Shown: positions 1 through 9,698 of the stretch, one piece after another | Layout: each line of letters begins with the position of its first letter | How positions within the stretch are numbered: position 1 is the stretch's first letter | NCBI RefSeq assembly: GCF_040954645.1 | Contig: NC_092805.1 | Location: 22,780,741-22,844,740 of the forward strand | From: Diabrotica undecimpunctata | Taxonomy: Eukaryota; Arthropoda; Insecta; Coleoptera; Chrysomelidae | Direction: 5' to 3' | Length of the DNA: 64,000 bases | Translations under genes and position numbers: made by a program | Notes under the pieces: model-generated | The model's input: the letters and a program-made list of their open reading frames with translations, nothing else | What the model was told of the DNA's origin: nothing | Database searches by the model: none

Positions 1-130
1 GGGGAAGTAGAATGAATTTTTGTACAGTGAAATTAGTAGATGCATTCGTGTTACAGTATTCGTTAAAAAGCTTTGGCCTTACAGTTATACTTCCTTTGCA
101 TATCATATCAGTATTATAAATAATAAATTT

Positions 131-1466
131 ATTAAATCCGTAAAATAGTTTCGAAACACAATTCAGATTTCTGCCTTAATCTGAGCCTTCTAAAAATTGC
201 AAGGCAAAGCAGACGATGATAAAGATGTTAATAGAGACATGGGGAATCTAAAATTTGCATTCCACGACATGTCTCCTCAACTAAGCAGAAATCATTAGCG
301 AATTGGTTTCTTGTACTCATACAGAGTAGATCCGAATAAAATGAAAAAGACAGTCAAGATTTGATTTGTATCTGTTTTTCTATGTATCTGTTTATACGTA
401 TTTCGCTTTAATAAAGCTCATCAGAACAGATATTCATAGGCGTTCTCAACATGAAAAATAAATCTTTCCTGTCTTTAAGAAGCAACAATAAAATGGCTTC
501 GAAACGGACGCAATAGCGACATCTGATATTAAATCCGTAAAATAGTTTCGAAACACAATTCAGATTTCTGCCTTAATCTGAGCCTTCTAAAAATTGCAAG
601 GCAAAGCAGACGTTGATAAAGATGTTAATAGAGACATGGGGAATCTAAAATTTGCATTCCACGACATGTCTCCTCAACTAAGCGGAAATCATTAGCGAAT
701 TGGTTTCTTGTACTCATACAGAGTAGATCCGAATAAAATGAAAAAGACAGTCAAGATTTGATTTCACGTACAAAGCGTATATGTATCTGTTTATACGTAT
801 TTTGCTTTAATAAAGTTCATCAGAACAGCTATTCGTAGGCGTTCTCAACGTGAAAAATAAATCTTTCCTGTCTTTAAGAAGCAACAATAAAATGCCTTCG
901 AAACGGACGCAATAGCGACATTTAATATTAAATCCGTAAAATAGTTTCGAAATACAATTCAGATTTCTGCCTTAATCTGAGCTGAGCCTTCTAAAAATTG
1001 CAAGGCAAAGCAGACGTTGATAAAGATGTTAATAGTGACATGGGGAATCTAAAATTTGCATTCCACGACATGTCTCCTCAACTAAGCGAAAATCATTAGC
1101 GAATTGGTTTCTTGTACTCATACAGAGTAGATCCGAATAAAATGAAAAAGACAGTCAAGATTTGATTTCACGTACAAAGCGTCTATGTATCTGTTTATAC
1201 GTATTTCGCTTTAATAAAGCTCATCAGAACAGATATTCATAGGCGTTCTCAACGTGAAAAATAAATCTTTCCTGTCTTTAAGAAGCAACAATAAAATGGC
1301 TTCGAAACGGACGCAATAGCGACATCTGATATTAAATCCGTAAAATAGTTTCGAAACACAATTCAGATTTCTGCCTTAATCTGAGCCTTCTAAAAATTGC
1401 AAGGCAAAGCAGACGTTGATAATAATGTTAATAGAGACATGGCGAATCTAAAATTTGCATTCCACG
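131..1466. repeat. Tandem array, unit about 400 bp, 3.3 copies
   Basis: The word AAATCCGTAAAATAGTTTCG starts at 134, 531, 930 and 1334, giving periods of 397, 399 and 404 bp. Three whole units and the first third of a fourth are present, and similarity stops at about 1466, where coding-like sequence on the other strand begins. Units differ by a few substitutions; copies 2 and 3 share a short CACGTACAAAGCGT segment that copy 1 lacks, and copy 3 has a small CTGAG duplication. No long reading frame is present. It looks like a young local satellite or a tandemly multiplied piece of a transposon. Confidence 0.93.
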
Positions 1467-2165
1467 GCTGGCATAAGACCCTATCAGCTGGCAAGAAAGA
1501 ATGGCATACCACCGGAAAAATTACCTCGATGTTTTGCACCACATGTTTTGGTGCTCTTGATGAAAGCCATTTGCAACACATTCCAATTAGCGGAGTGTTC
1601 TTATTTTGGCCACTGCAGCCATCTGCCATTAGCCTAATGGTGGTTACTTCAGAGGGAAAATCAATTTTGTTAAGCCTGTCAAAAACGGAGGAAGAAATTT
1701 CGTTGGAACTTTTTCCAAATTCGTCCCCTGTCCAATAATACGAAAATACATTTTTTTGAGTAAGTTTTGATTGAGAGGTTCCCTAGACTATGGTAAAATT
1801 ATACAAATATAGTTGCCTAGAGTAGTAGGCACTTTGGTCGGGGACCTTAGGAAGTACAAGATTTTTTTGACAATCGAAAGATATGTTATCAAATCATCTC
1901 GTGACTCTTTAAGCAACTCAAAAAACGCATTAGCCCCTAGCTTATGAATTTTTCTTTCAACAATCAATTTTTCCTTCTCTTCTTCATCTATAGGTCTTTT
2001 GATTTTTTCTGCAAACTCAATGAATAGGGAACACACATCCGTACAGGGACTACTAAAGCTAAGGTTATACTTAGTGTTAAAAATCATTCTAAAGTATGAA
2101 GGTTTTACTCTCTCCTCGGGAGAACACTGATTAATATACATTTGGAACATCTTTTGTATTGACAA
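1465..2165 (-). pseudogene. Relic of a repeat-encoded protein with DGCSGQNKN motif (DUF7869-like)
   Basis: Read on the minus strand, 2165 to 1788 gives a segment with SIQKMFQMYINQC, then IFNTKYNLSFSSPCTDVC and a charged KEKLIVERKIHKLGANAFF stretch. After a scrambled join, 1629 to about 1465 gives MADGCSGQNKNTPLIGMC and VVCHSFLPADRV. I know this order (IFNTxFNLxF, Cys pair, HK.RA..FF, DGC.GQNKN, GHSFLPxDR) from multicopy proteins of unknown function in insect genomes, probably the domain catalogued as DUF7869; that name is from memory. Frameshifts and stops between the pieces make it a relic. Two more copies lie at 22-26 kb. The function of the family is not known to me. Confidence 0.7.
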
Positions 2166-3150
2166 ATCGGAAGAAATATAGCGTGTACGTGTGGAAGACC
2201 GACATTAATGCGATTCAATACTTATAAAAGTATTATTGCATTTTTGAACTGATTCTTGTTTTACTTTAAAATTTTTTTTGTCACCCCCTCTTTTTTCTGT
2301 AGGTGCTTCTCCTGTTGTTAAAAATGATTTCATAATATATGTGAGAAGATGTTTTGTAATATTCAGTATGTTTAAAAAGGCTTAACGTATCATGAAAACA
2401 CTTGATAGCTCTCATTGTTAGAGAAGAACATTGATAGGCCTTCGTTTTGTGACCGAAAGTAGGGAATTGTGGTAACTGTGACGAAGAGTACCTGAAAAGA
2501 TACCATTTTTCAAGAAATATGTGTAATACTGACCTTATAAAATTAATAGTAGCTTGTAAATCATTAGAGTAAACACTACAACTAAAACTTAAAGAACGTA
2601 CCGCAGTTTTTTCCACATATTTTGCCGCTATGTGGACGGATTGCGAATTTGTTTGCGAGCTTTGTTGTTTTCAACAGGAGTTGTAATAGTTTCCATTTTA
2701 AAATACTAACAAAATAAAAAACAGTTTGTTTGCACCTTGGTTGAAAAGAAACGACGAGAAAGTATAGCGATAACGACTCCAGCCGTCTCCTAGTGGTATA
2801 TCACATGGTTGCTGCGAGGATTCTCATTGGTGAAAGAGGACATTGCCTATTTTGATTCTAAACCTTTCATGGAGATTGCCGTGTCTGATTCTTAGGCGAA
2901 ATTTATATGTTATTTTATAGGCAGATAATGCCGTTCTTGATTTTTATTCTCTTTATTTTTGTATAGTGTTTTAAAATACGAATAATTTGATGAAACTAAC
3001 TCAATTTTGGTAAAAAGTGGAGATTGCCGACTTTGTTATTAGAACCCTCAATTATTCAAAACAAAAAAATATTTTTAACCGTTTATCATTAGTGCTATTC
3101 GTATCAACTCACAATACTTAGATTAAAAAACTTAAAAAGATGATTTTGCA
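2166..3150. other. No recognisable gene
   Basis: About 1 kb, AT-rich. A 111-codon minus-strand frame (2616-2281) adjoins the GQNKN relic and could be its eroded amino end, but I recognise no motif in it. Nothing else coding is readable on either strand. Confidence 0.4.
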
Positions 3151-3850
3151 TGTTATCACGAAGAAGCGGATACGCAGATTAAAGCTGGATCTGGATCAAG
3201 GATTTTAATTAGAGCTTCAAATACTGATATTTTGGTGACTTTGCTGGGAAATATGCACAATATTTCACCATCCGCAATTTTTTCTGTTCAGCAACTAAAA
3301 AATTACGTAACCAACACCTTCATTGCATCAACTAAATCGATTTGGCTCTGATGTTGGGTTCAAAATGATGTCAAAGTTTACCTGCTTTTTACGCGTATAA
3401 AGTTTGCGATTACACAGCAGCATTTTATAATTTTTCAGAATGAAAGCTATTAAATAGTTTTTACAACGTTAACTGATGAAGCCGACATATTCATTGATGA
3501 AAAAATGAATGTTGTTCAAGAGTTTACCGCGAATATTTATACCGTGAATAACTACAACGGAGCAAATGATTAAAAAATCGCATTTTTAAGAAAACTTATG
3601 CTGCGAAAGAAGACAACGAACAGTTTTTGAAAAAAATTAAAAGTTTTGATTTCTACACTATACCACCATGCTGGAAATCTTTACAACAAAAATTTTTAAG
3701 AACTACTGTTACTAATTCCATGTGGATTAGTGCAACTAAGTCGAAATGTACAAAACTCCAGCCTGAAAACTGTGGTTGGCCTTTAGATGATTATTTAAAA
3801 CCAACAGTGATGATTATTTTATTGGGAATCAAACGTCTTTAAAAGTGCAG
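3151..3850 (+). pseudogene. Relic of a multicopy protein with HEEADT motif
   Basis: Translation from 3151 gives CYHEEADTQI, then IRASNTDILVTLLGNM. Further on, in shifting frames, come remnants of the usual HAFTGCD-type block and, at 3627-3830, FYTIPPCWKSLQQKFLRTT, WISATKSK and PENCGWPLDDYLKP. In the family these correspond to the HEEADT, SxDTDxxVLL, GFHAFTGCD, LPPCxxxLxxQ and PEDxGW blocks. The family is abundant in insect genomes as repeats; I know no assigned biochemical role. Stops and frameshifts occur throughout. Confidence 0.6.
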
Positions 3851-3872
3851 GAATATCTCGAAATGATGGAAG

Positions 3873-4210
3873 ATGATGGCGAATGTACCAAATAATTTTT
3901 ATCCATTAAACAGATCGGTGAAGGTCTTTCTTAGACTAATTCCCAATGAAAACCATGGTGTCTACGGGATACCTTGTAGCAGTTGCCCACGAAGATACAT
4001 AGGACAGAGAAAACGACGAATCCACAACCGTATTTACGAACATTCTAAATCTGTAAAACATTCCGTTACTACTTCAGCCCTAGTCCAATATCATATTCAG
4101 ACAGGTCACAAAATAGATTTCGAAAAAGCAAAAATCATCGCTCCTATCCGCTCCTTAAAATCGAGAATTATTTCTCGATAAAATATTTCTGGAGATGATG
4201 TAGCATATTA
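3873..4210 (+). pseudogene. GIY-YIG domain of a Penelope-like element, fragment
   Basis: The 102-codon frame holds GVYGIPCSSCPRRYIGQ, the GIY and YIG half-motifs with the CxxC between them, followed by RIHNRIYEHSKSVKH and a late HIQTGHKIDFEKAKII. This is the nuclease domain at the carboxyl end of Penelope-like retroelements. In the family it nicks target DNA. No reverse transcriptase lies upstream in frame, so this is a carboxyl-terminal scrap; similar-looking GIY-YIG domains in other mobile genes cannot be fully excluded. Confidence 0.75.
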
Positions 4211-5100
4211 GAATAAAGATGAAGGGTATACAAAAAGAATGTGAAAGAAATGGTAAAAGAACAAACAAAAAACCTTAAAAAAAAAACAAAAAGAAGAATC
4301 AAGAATTTACCGCAACTTTAAAGATATGAGAAAAACGTAAAATGTCTAGACATAGAAAAACGAAAACGTTATGTTGTAATGGTCTAGCAAATTGACACAA
4401 AGAAATATCCAAACTAAGATATATCTGGACATTAAATCAAAATTTTATATACGGTTTTATCACCGTCGCGTCGGTCACTCTCGCACCATCTCTACCCCGT
4501 TACCCCGATCGCGGATACTCCTTTGCCTTACGAGATAAAACGCCGGTCACTACGTACTTAGTATTCATAAGGTGAGTTAATGTGTCGGTATATACGTTTC
4601 GCTATATGGATAAAGAATAATACAATGTACAATGTAAAGGTTTATAATTCATACGGTCGTACGAATGCTAAAAGTAAAATGGAGTCGCTCCTCGCAAGAT
4701 ATAAATTAATGGGAATGTGCCGCCGCCGCTGAAATCCTGCCCAAAGGACCTCCACACTCGAATTACTTTGGATAATTTTTTTCGAAATGAACGCGTTGAA
4801 ATATACATTTTTTTAAAGGGTAAACAGCAAAAAGGATGATGACTATTATTCAAACTTCAAATGGGTGTTATATACGTATTCTCTATGTTATCAATTCTGA
4901 GACTGTTTTTTTTACTTTTTCCTTTTTCTCTATTCAAGGAGCTGCACTTAATTGAATACAATGTTACAGAATCTGGTAATCCATCTTAAAAAAAATATAA
5001 AAAGAAAATACCAATATTAGTGAATATTTTCTCTATTTACATATTAAATTTCTTTCTATAAATGGTTGTTAGCAGATCTCTGCTTATATTATAGATTTGA
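4211..5100. other. No gene; one less AT-rich patch
   Basis: No frame with a recognisable product on either strand. 4440-4620 has higher GC and several CG dinucleotides (TCACCGTCGCGTCGG, CCCCGATCGCGG) and no visible relation to the repeats elsewhere in the window. Confidence 0.4.
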
Positions 5101-5129
5101 GAAGTATATATGTATATTTATAATATCAT

Positions 5130-5560
5130 CATCATCATCATTCTCAGCATATTATACCGATTACGGTGCAGCCTCCCTTACATGTTCATTCTTCATTTCT
5201 GCCCACGATTGTCTAAAATTCGCTTTTCTTTGCCATGTTGTACCGGCTTGTTTCCTTATGTCATAGTTCCATCTTAAATTTGGACGTCTTCTTGGTCTCT
5301 TGACGCCTCTTGGTTATCACAGTGTAATTCTAGTGGACCACCTATTGTCAGTTCTTCTCGCTAAATGTCCCGCTCACTGCCATTTTAAAGATTTAATTCT
5401 ATGGATTACATTAGTAACCTTGGTTATCTGTCTGGCCCATTCTATTCTTCTTTAATCTCTCTTTGTTATACCTAGCATCCATCGCTCTATTGACCTTTGA
5501 GTTTCGATATTATCTCTTTCTTTAGTGTCCAAGTTTCGCAGCCGTATGTCATGATTGGTA
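5130..5560 (-). pseudogene. Carboxyl-terminal part of an RTE-like LINE, split by a younger LINE
   Basis: Minus-strand translation gives LPIMTYGCETWTL at the insertion point, then IERxMLGITKRD, the RIEWARQITKVT segment, LKWQxAGHLARR, GVKRPRRRPNLRW and finally WQRKANFRQSWAEMKNEHV. This is the standard tail of RTE/CR1-type reverse transcriptases (thumb, GH-ARR, Arg-rich GRPxxRW, DRxxW). The reading frame continues on the other side of the 5573-11334 element, so the two halves were one gene. A few stops mark it as dead. Confidence 0.82.
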
Positions 5561-5572
5561 GTATACACTGAT
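5561..5572. repeat. Target-site duplication, left copy
   Basis: GTATACACTGAT stands directly before the poly-T start of the LINE and is repeated at 11335-11346. Confidence 0.88.
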
Positions 5573-5896
5573 TTTTTTTTTTTTTTTTTTTATTCAGTTT
5601 GATGGCCTTGGCCGAGCCAATTAGCCAGACAAATTTAAAGACAAACAATTTTTACAATCAGAGGAATTTTTTACAATTAGAGGAATAAACATATAATCAT
5701 CCGTACAATCTAACGTGCAATTAGTAATAATTAGCAATTAACAATTAATAATTAGTAATTAGTAATAATTCTTTTTTTTTTTTTTTTCTTTTTTAATTTT
5801 TTTTTTTTTTTTTTCCTGCGCTAAGACATAACCCGATTCAACATCTCGGAGGTTTACATCTTCTTACATACATCTAATTTTTTTTTTTTATTTCTT

Positions 5897-5933
<37 letters not shown>

Positions 5934-5945
5934 TTTTTTATATTT

Positions 5946-5995
<50 letters not shown>

Positions 5996-6033
5996 ATAAT
6001 ACAATATTTACTTAAATATAAGTTAGTTTTAAG
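5573..6033 (-). other. 3' untranslated region and A tail of the I-type LINE
   Basis: On the plus strand this region is full of T runs (5571-5591, about 5773-5816, 5879-5940 and 5951-5993), so the transcript would carry several internal A tracts before its final tail. The tail follows CTGAATAAA, a possible polyadenylation signal. Tract lengths may be unreliable in an assembly. Confidence 0.7.
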
Positions 6034-9000
6034 CTACAATTTATATTTACAGTTTTTGATATGTTCGTAAATCATTTTTAATATATTGATATCTCTAGAG
6101 AAAATCAAATTGTTCAGGTAGACGGGAAGTGGAATTTTTAATATAATAAGATTATCATAAAATTTGTTTATGTTTACTGATTCGTGGGAACATTCAAGAA
6201 AAATATGTAATAAGTTACCTTCTTTTCCACACTTGCAATTAGGTGACTCCGCGAGACCCAACTTGTACATATGAAGGGGGGTAAGAGCATGATTAGATCT
6301 TAATCTGTTTATAACCCTTATGAAATGGCGATTTGATAGAGTATGAAACCATCTTTTTATGGGTATTTCAGGCTGCATTTGTTTGTAATTATTTCCAGTT
6401 CTCGTGTTTCGATAATATGTTTGCCATTTTTCTTTTTGATGCTGTTTACTAATTATATCAATGTCTGAAAAGGGGAGTAAGTTCAAGGGAGCTTCTTCGC
6501 CTATGTCTAGGGCAGATTTGGCTAGGCTATCTGCTATTTCATTGCCCTTAATGCCCGCGTGTCCCTTTATCCATGATATAATAATGCTTTTCCCTAAATT
6601 TGTAATTTTATTGTAAATAGTCATAATTTCTAGTTCTATATGATTTAGTTGTTTGGACCTATGTACGTTTGTTAGTCTGTCGACGACACTCTTACTGTCT
6701 GTAAATATTATGCAGCTGTAGGGTTCGTTACTATGTATATGCCTTAATGCAAGAAGAATCGCTGTCATTTCAGCAGTGTATATCGATGATTCAGCTGGCA
6801 ATTTCAATAATTTTTTAAATCCGCTTTGAACATTAATTAATGCACATCCTACTTTGTTTTGTACTTTAGATCCGTCTGTAAAGTAAAACTGATAGTTTGG
6901 CCATTTATGCCGTGTAAATGATTGAAAAGCGACTGGATCTAAATTACTGTCCATAAAAAAGGTATTAATGTGTTTTGAAAAAAGCTCTTCTAATATATGG
7001 GAATACATAGGTGAAACTTGATTTTCATACGTATAGAAAGTATGTCGGTATTGAGATATCCTCAGGTAACTATTTACCAGAAGAGAACATTTTTTCTTTG
7101 TCCAATATTTATGAGTTAGATCTAAAATTGATAAAATATGAATATCCTGTAGATAGTTAGTATTTTTCCCTATGGCTCTAGTAATGAATTTATCACTTAT
7201 AAACTCCCGTCGAAATTTCAGAGGTGGTTCTATCGCCTCAACTTCCATTATATTAACAGGTGTAGAATTCAAATATCCAAGACAAAGCCGAAGGCATTTA
7301 TTTTTTTGTATTTCTAATTTATTTAAATGTGTGTTTGCGGCAGTTCCATATAAATGACAACTGTAATCGAAAATGGGACGAATCATAGTACGGTAAAATA
7401 AAAGTGCTACATTTGGATCAGCGCCCCAGTTAGTTCTACAAAAGGCTCTTAGAATGTTCATTGCATTTTCAGACTTTTTTATGACATGATGAATTTGATC
7501 CTTCCATAGGAGTTTTCTGTCTAAATAAGTACCGAGATATTTTATACAATTTTTAATAGGGAACTGAATTTGACCTACTTCCAGATGCCCTTGTGGAATT
7601 TGATGTTTTCTAGAGAAAATACAAATTTCAGTTTTAGATTCTGATATATCTAAACCAATATTTTCATAGTGATTAAGAACAGCTTTAATTGAGAGATCAA
7701 AATTATTTTTACATATATCCAATGATTTGTGGGCTGTGTAAACTACTACATCATCAGCATATTGAATAATTTTTGTTGGGCTATTAATACAATTTTCTAT
7801 ATCCATATTATATAAAATAAATAGTATTGGGCTTAATATGCTACCCTGTGGAAGTCCTATATTCGTAAGACGTGGTGGAGAGATGGAATGGTTGATTTTT
7901 AAAAAAGTTGATCTATTAGTGTACAATGTCCTCAGAAAACTAGCTATGGTGATGGGGAAGCCGATGTCTAATAGCTTTTTATGCATAATGTCCAAGTTAA
8001 CGGTATCGAATGCAGAGGAGACATCAAGAAAAGCAGCCATAGTATACATATTATCAGTAAAGTTTATTAGTATGGATGAGACTAAGGCAGTTATGGCATC
8101 TTGGGTTGATTTTGATTTTCGAAATCCATACTGAGATTTTGGGAGAATATGTTCTTGCTCTAACCAATGTTCAATTCTATTTTTTATTAACCTTTCTAAC
8201 GTCTTTAGGAAGCAAGAGGCTAAGGATATTGGTCTATATGATCTACTGCAATTTTCTGGCTTACCAGGTTTTTTAATAGGTATTAGAATATATTCCTTCC
8301 AGCTGTCTGGAATTTGTGACGTATCATTCCAAATGTCATTAAAAATATTTAATAATGATATTTTATAGTGGTGAGGAATATGGTATATCATGGAATATGA
8401 AATATTGTCTTTACCTGGAGCACTGCTATTTTGTTGACTAAGTACTCGCTCTAACTCCCACATTTTAAATGGTTCTTCTAAGCCAAACCTATCTCTTGAC
8501 ACTGTTTCGCTGTATTCTGGAAAATGTTGTGAAGGTACCCACTGTGGAGATATTTTCTTATGAAATTCATCTAGCCAGCTGGATTCTGGATCTATTGGAA
8601 TCTTGTTGGACTGTTTGCGGTTTTTAAAAGTGTTTACTTTCTTCCACACTTCACTGATTTGTGTTTTTGAATTTAGGCTTTCGCAGTATTCTACCCAATT
8701 CTGTTTTTTCTTTTGTTTGAAAAGTTTTTTTGCGACAGCGTCAAGTCTCTTAAATTCAACTAAATTATTTCTTGTAGGATCTTGTTTATATTTTCCATAT
8801 GCAATTTTTCGGTTATCAGCGGCGGTTTTGCAACTTTCACACCACCATTGGTTCGAAATTCGTCTCTTATGTGTTCCGTTAGATGAAAACTTTGGTATTG
8901 CTAAATTGGCTGCTTTATTAATGTTTGCTATTAGAGTTTGATAGTTTCCAGGAGGATTTACAGCTTCTAGTACAGATGTGTATAATTTCCAATCGGCCTT

Positions 9001-9696
9001 GTTAAGATTCCAGATCTTGTGATAGTTTTGAGCTGTAAATGAAGTTATATGATCTGTTTCCATGTTAATGATAATCGGAAGATGATTGGATCCATGAGGG
9101 TCCTGTAGGACTCTCCAAGTAAAAAATTTTGAAATATCTTGTGTACAAAAGGTTAAGTCAATAGCGGATGGACTCTTACTAGTTGCTAATGTGGGCGATC
9201 CATCATTCAAGCATATCAAATTACAATGATCAATACATTCTAAAAGTTTTTTACCATAGCTGTCTTCAATTTCGCAGCCCCATGCGATACTGTGGGAGTT
9301 AAAATCCCCACCAATAATAAACGGTTTAGGTATGTCTTTAAAGAATTCCAACCATTGACTTTCAGATATCTTGGTCTTTGGTTCAATGTAAACTGACACA
9401 ATATTGATGGGATTTTTACCTCGGAGAATTTTAACTGAAATACATTTGTGAGTGAAAGGATATCTATTTTTAAGATTTATTTCTTCGCATCTTAAGTTTG
9501 ATTTTAATAAAATGGCAGTTCCACCATAACCGTCTGCCCGATCTGATCTAAAGCAATTGTAACCTTTAAAATTATAATAGTATTTTGATTTAAACCACGT
9601 TTCTGAAAGCAATGCTATGGAAATATTATTTTGATATAGCAGATATTCTAGATTTACTTTATTAGCTACTGCTGAACGACAGTTCCATTGCAGCAA
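6034..9696 (-). CDS. LINE ORF2: endonuclease, reverse transcriptase, RNase H
   Basis: An open frame of 1220 codons. Residues 1-230 are an APE-type endonuclease: QWNCRS (catalytic Asn), LLSETW (Glu), GGDFNSHS, SAIDLTF and GSNHLPI are all there. Reverse transcriptase spans roughly 430-720, with YRPISLASCFLKTLE, FLDVSSAFD near 555, GLPQGSILSP and the catalytic QYADDVVVY near 643. RNase H runs from YFTDGSK near 937 through AEMTAILLAL and FTDSKSVVD to WIKGHAGIKGNEIAD near 1045. A Cys-His cluster CKCGKEGNLLHIFLEC sits near 1152. The protein nicks the target, copies RNA into DNA there and can degrade the template. The first codon of this frame is TTG; the frame stays open upstream into ORF1 (ANINLLQWN), with no ATG close by, so initiation is unclear. 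Confidence 0.93.
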   Translation of the reverse strand: MLQWNCRSAVANKVNLEYLLYQNNISIALLSETWFKSKYYYNFKGYNCFRSDRADGYGGTAILLKSNLRCEEINLKNRYPFTHKCISVKILRGKNPINIVSVYIEPKTKISESQWLEFFKDIPKPFIIGGDFNSHSIAWGCEIEDSYGKKLLECIDHCNLICLNDGSPTLATSKSPSAIDLTFCTQDISKFFTWRVLQDPHGSNHLPIIINMETDHITSFTAQNYHKIWNLNKADWKLYTSVLEAVNPPGNYQTLIANINKAANLAIPKFSSNGTHKRRISNQWWCESCKTAADNRKIAYGKYKQDPTRNNLVEFKRLDAVAKKLFKQKKKQNWVEYCESLNSKTQISEVWKKVNTFKNRKQSNKIPIDPESSWLDEFHKKISPQWVPSQHFPEYSETVSRDRFGLEEPFKMWELERVLSQQNSSAPGKDNISYSMIYHIPHHYKISLLNIFNDIWNDTSQIPDSWKEYILIPIKKPGKPENCSRSYRPISLASCFLKTLERLIKNRIEHWLEQEHILPKSQYGFRKSKSTQDAITALVSSILINFTDNMYTMAAFLDVSSAFDTVNLDIMHKKLLDIGFPITIASFLRTLYTNRSTFLKINHSISPPRLTNIGLPQGSILSPILFILYNMDIENCINSPTKIIQYADDVVVYTAHKSLDICKNNFDLSIKAVLNHYENIGLDISESKTEICIFSRKHQIPQGHLEVGQIQFPIKNCIKYLGTYLDRKLLWKDQIHHVIKKSENAMNILRAFCRTNWGADPNVALLFYRTMIRPIFDYSCHLYGTAANTHLNKLEIQKNKCLRLCLGYLNSTPVNIMEVEAIEPPLKFRREFISDKFITRAIGKNTNYLQDIHILSILDLTHKYWTKKKCSLLVNSYLRISQYRHTFYTYENQVSPMYSHILEELFSKHINTFFMDSNLDPVAFQSFTRHKWPNYQFYFTDGSKVQNKVGCALINVQSGFKKLLKLPAESSIYTAEMTAILLALRHIHSNEPYSCIIFTDSKSVVDRLTNVHRSKQLNHIELEIMTIYNKITNLGKSIIISWIKGHAGIKGNEIADSLAKSALDIGEEAPLNLLPFSDIDIISKQHQKEKWQTYYRNTRTGNNYKQMQPEIPIKRWFHTLSNRHFIRVINRLRSNHALTPLHMYKLGLAESPNCKCGKEGNLLHIFLECSHESVNINKFYDNLIILKIPLPVYLNNLIFSRDINILKMIYEHIKNCKYKL

Positions 9697-9698
9697 AT

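Noticed and set aside
131..1466. CRISPR-like array
   Set aside because: The repeat unit is about 400 bp, has no spacer structure, and the sequence is eukaryotic.
1397..1738. 113-codon plus-strand frame
   Set aside because: It is antisense to the DGCSGQNKN segment, which has the recognisable motif on the minus strand.
5106..5150. (ATC)n-like run as the tail of the RTE-like LINE
   Set aside because: ATCATCATCATCATTCTC could be its 3' simple-sequence tail, but no target duplication could be paired with it, so it is not listed as an element end.
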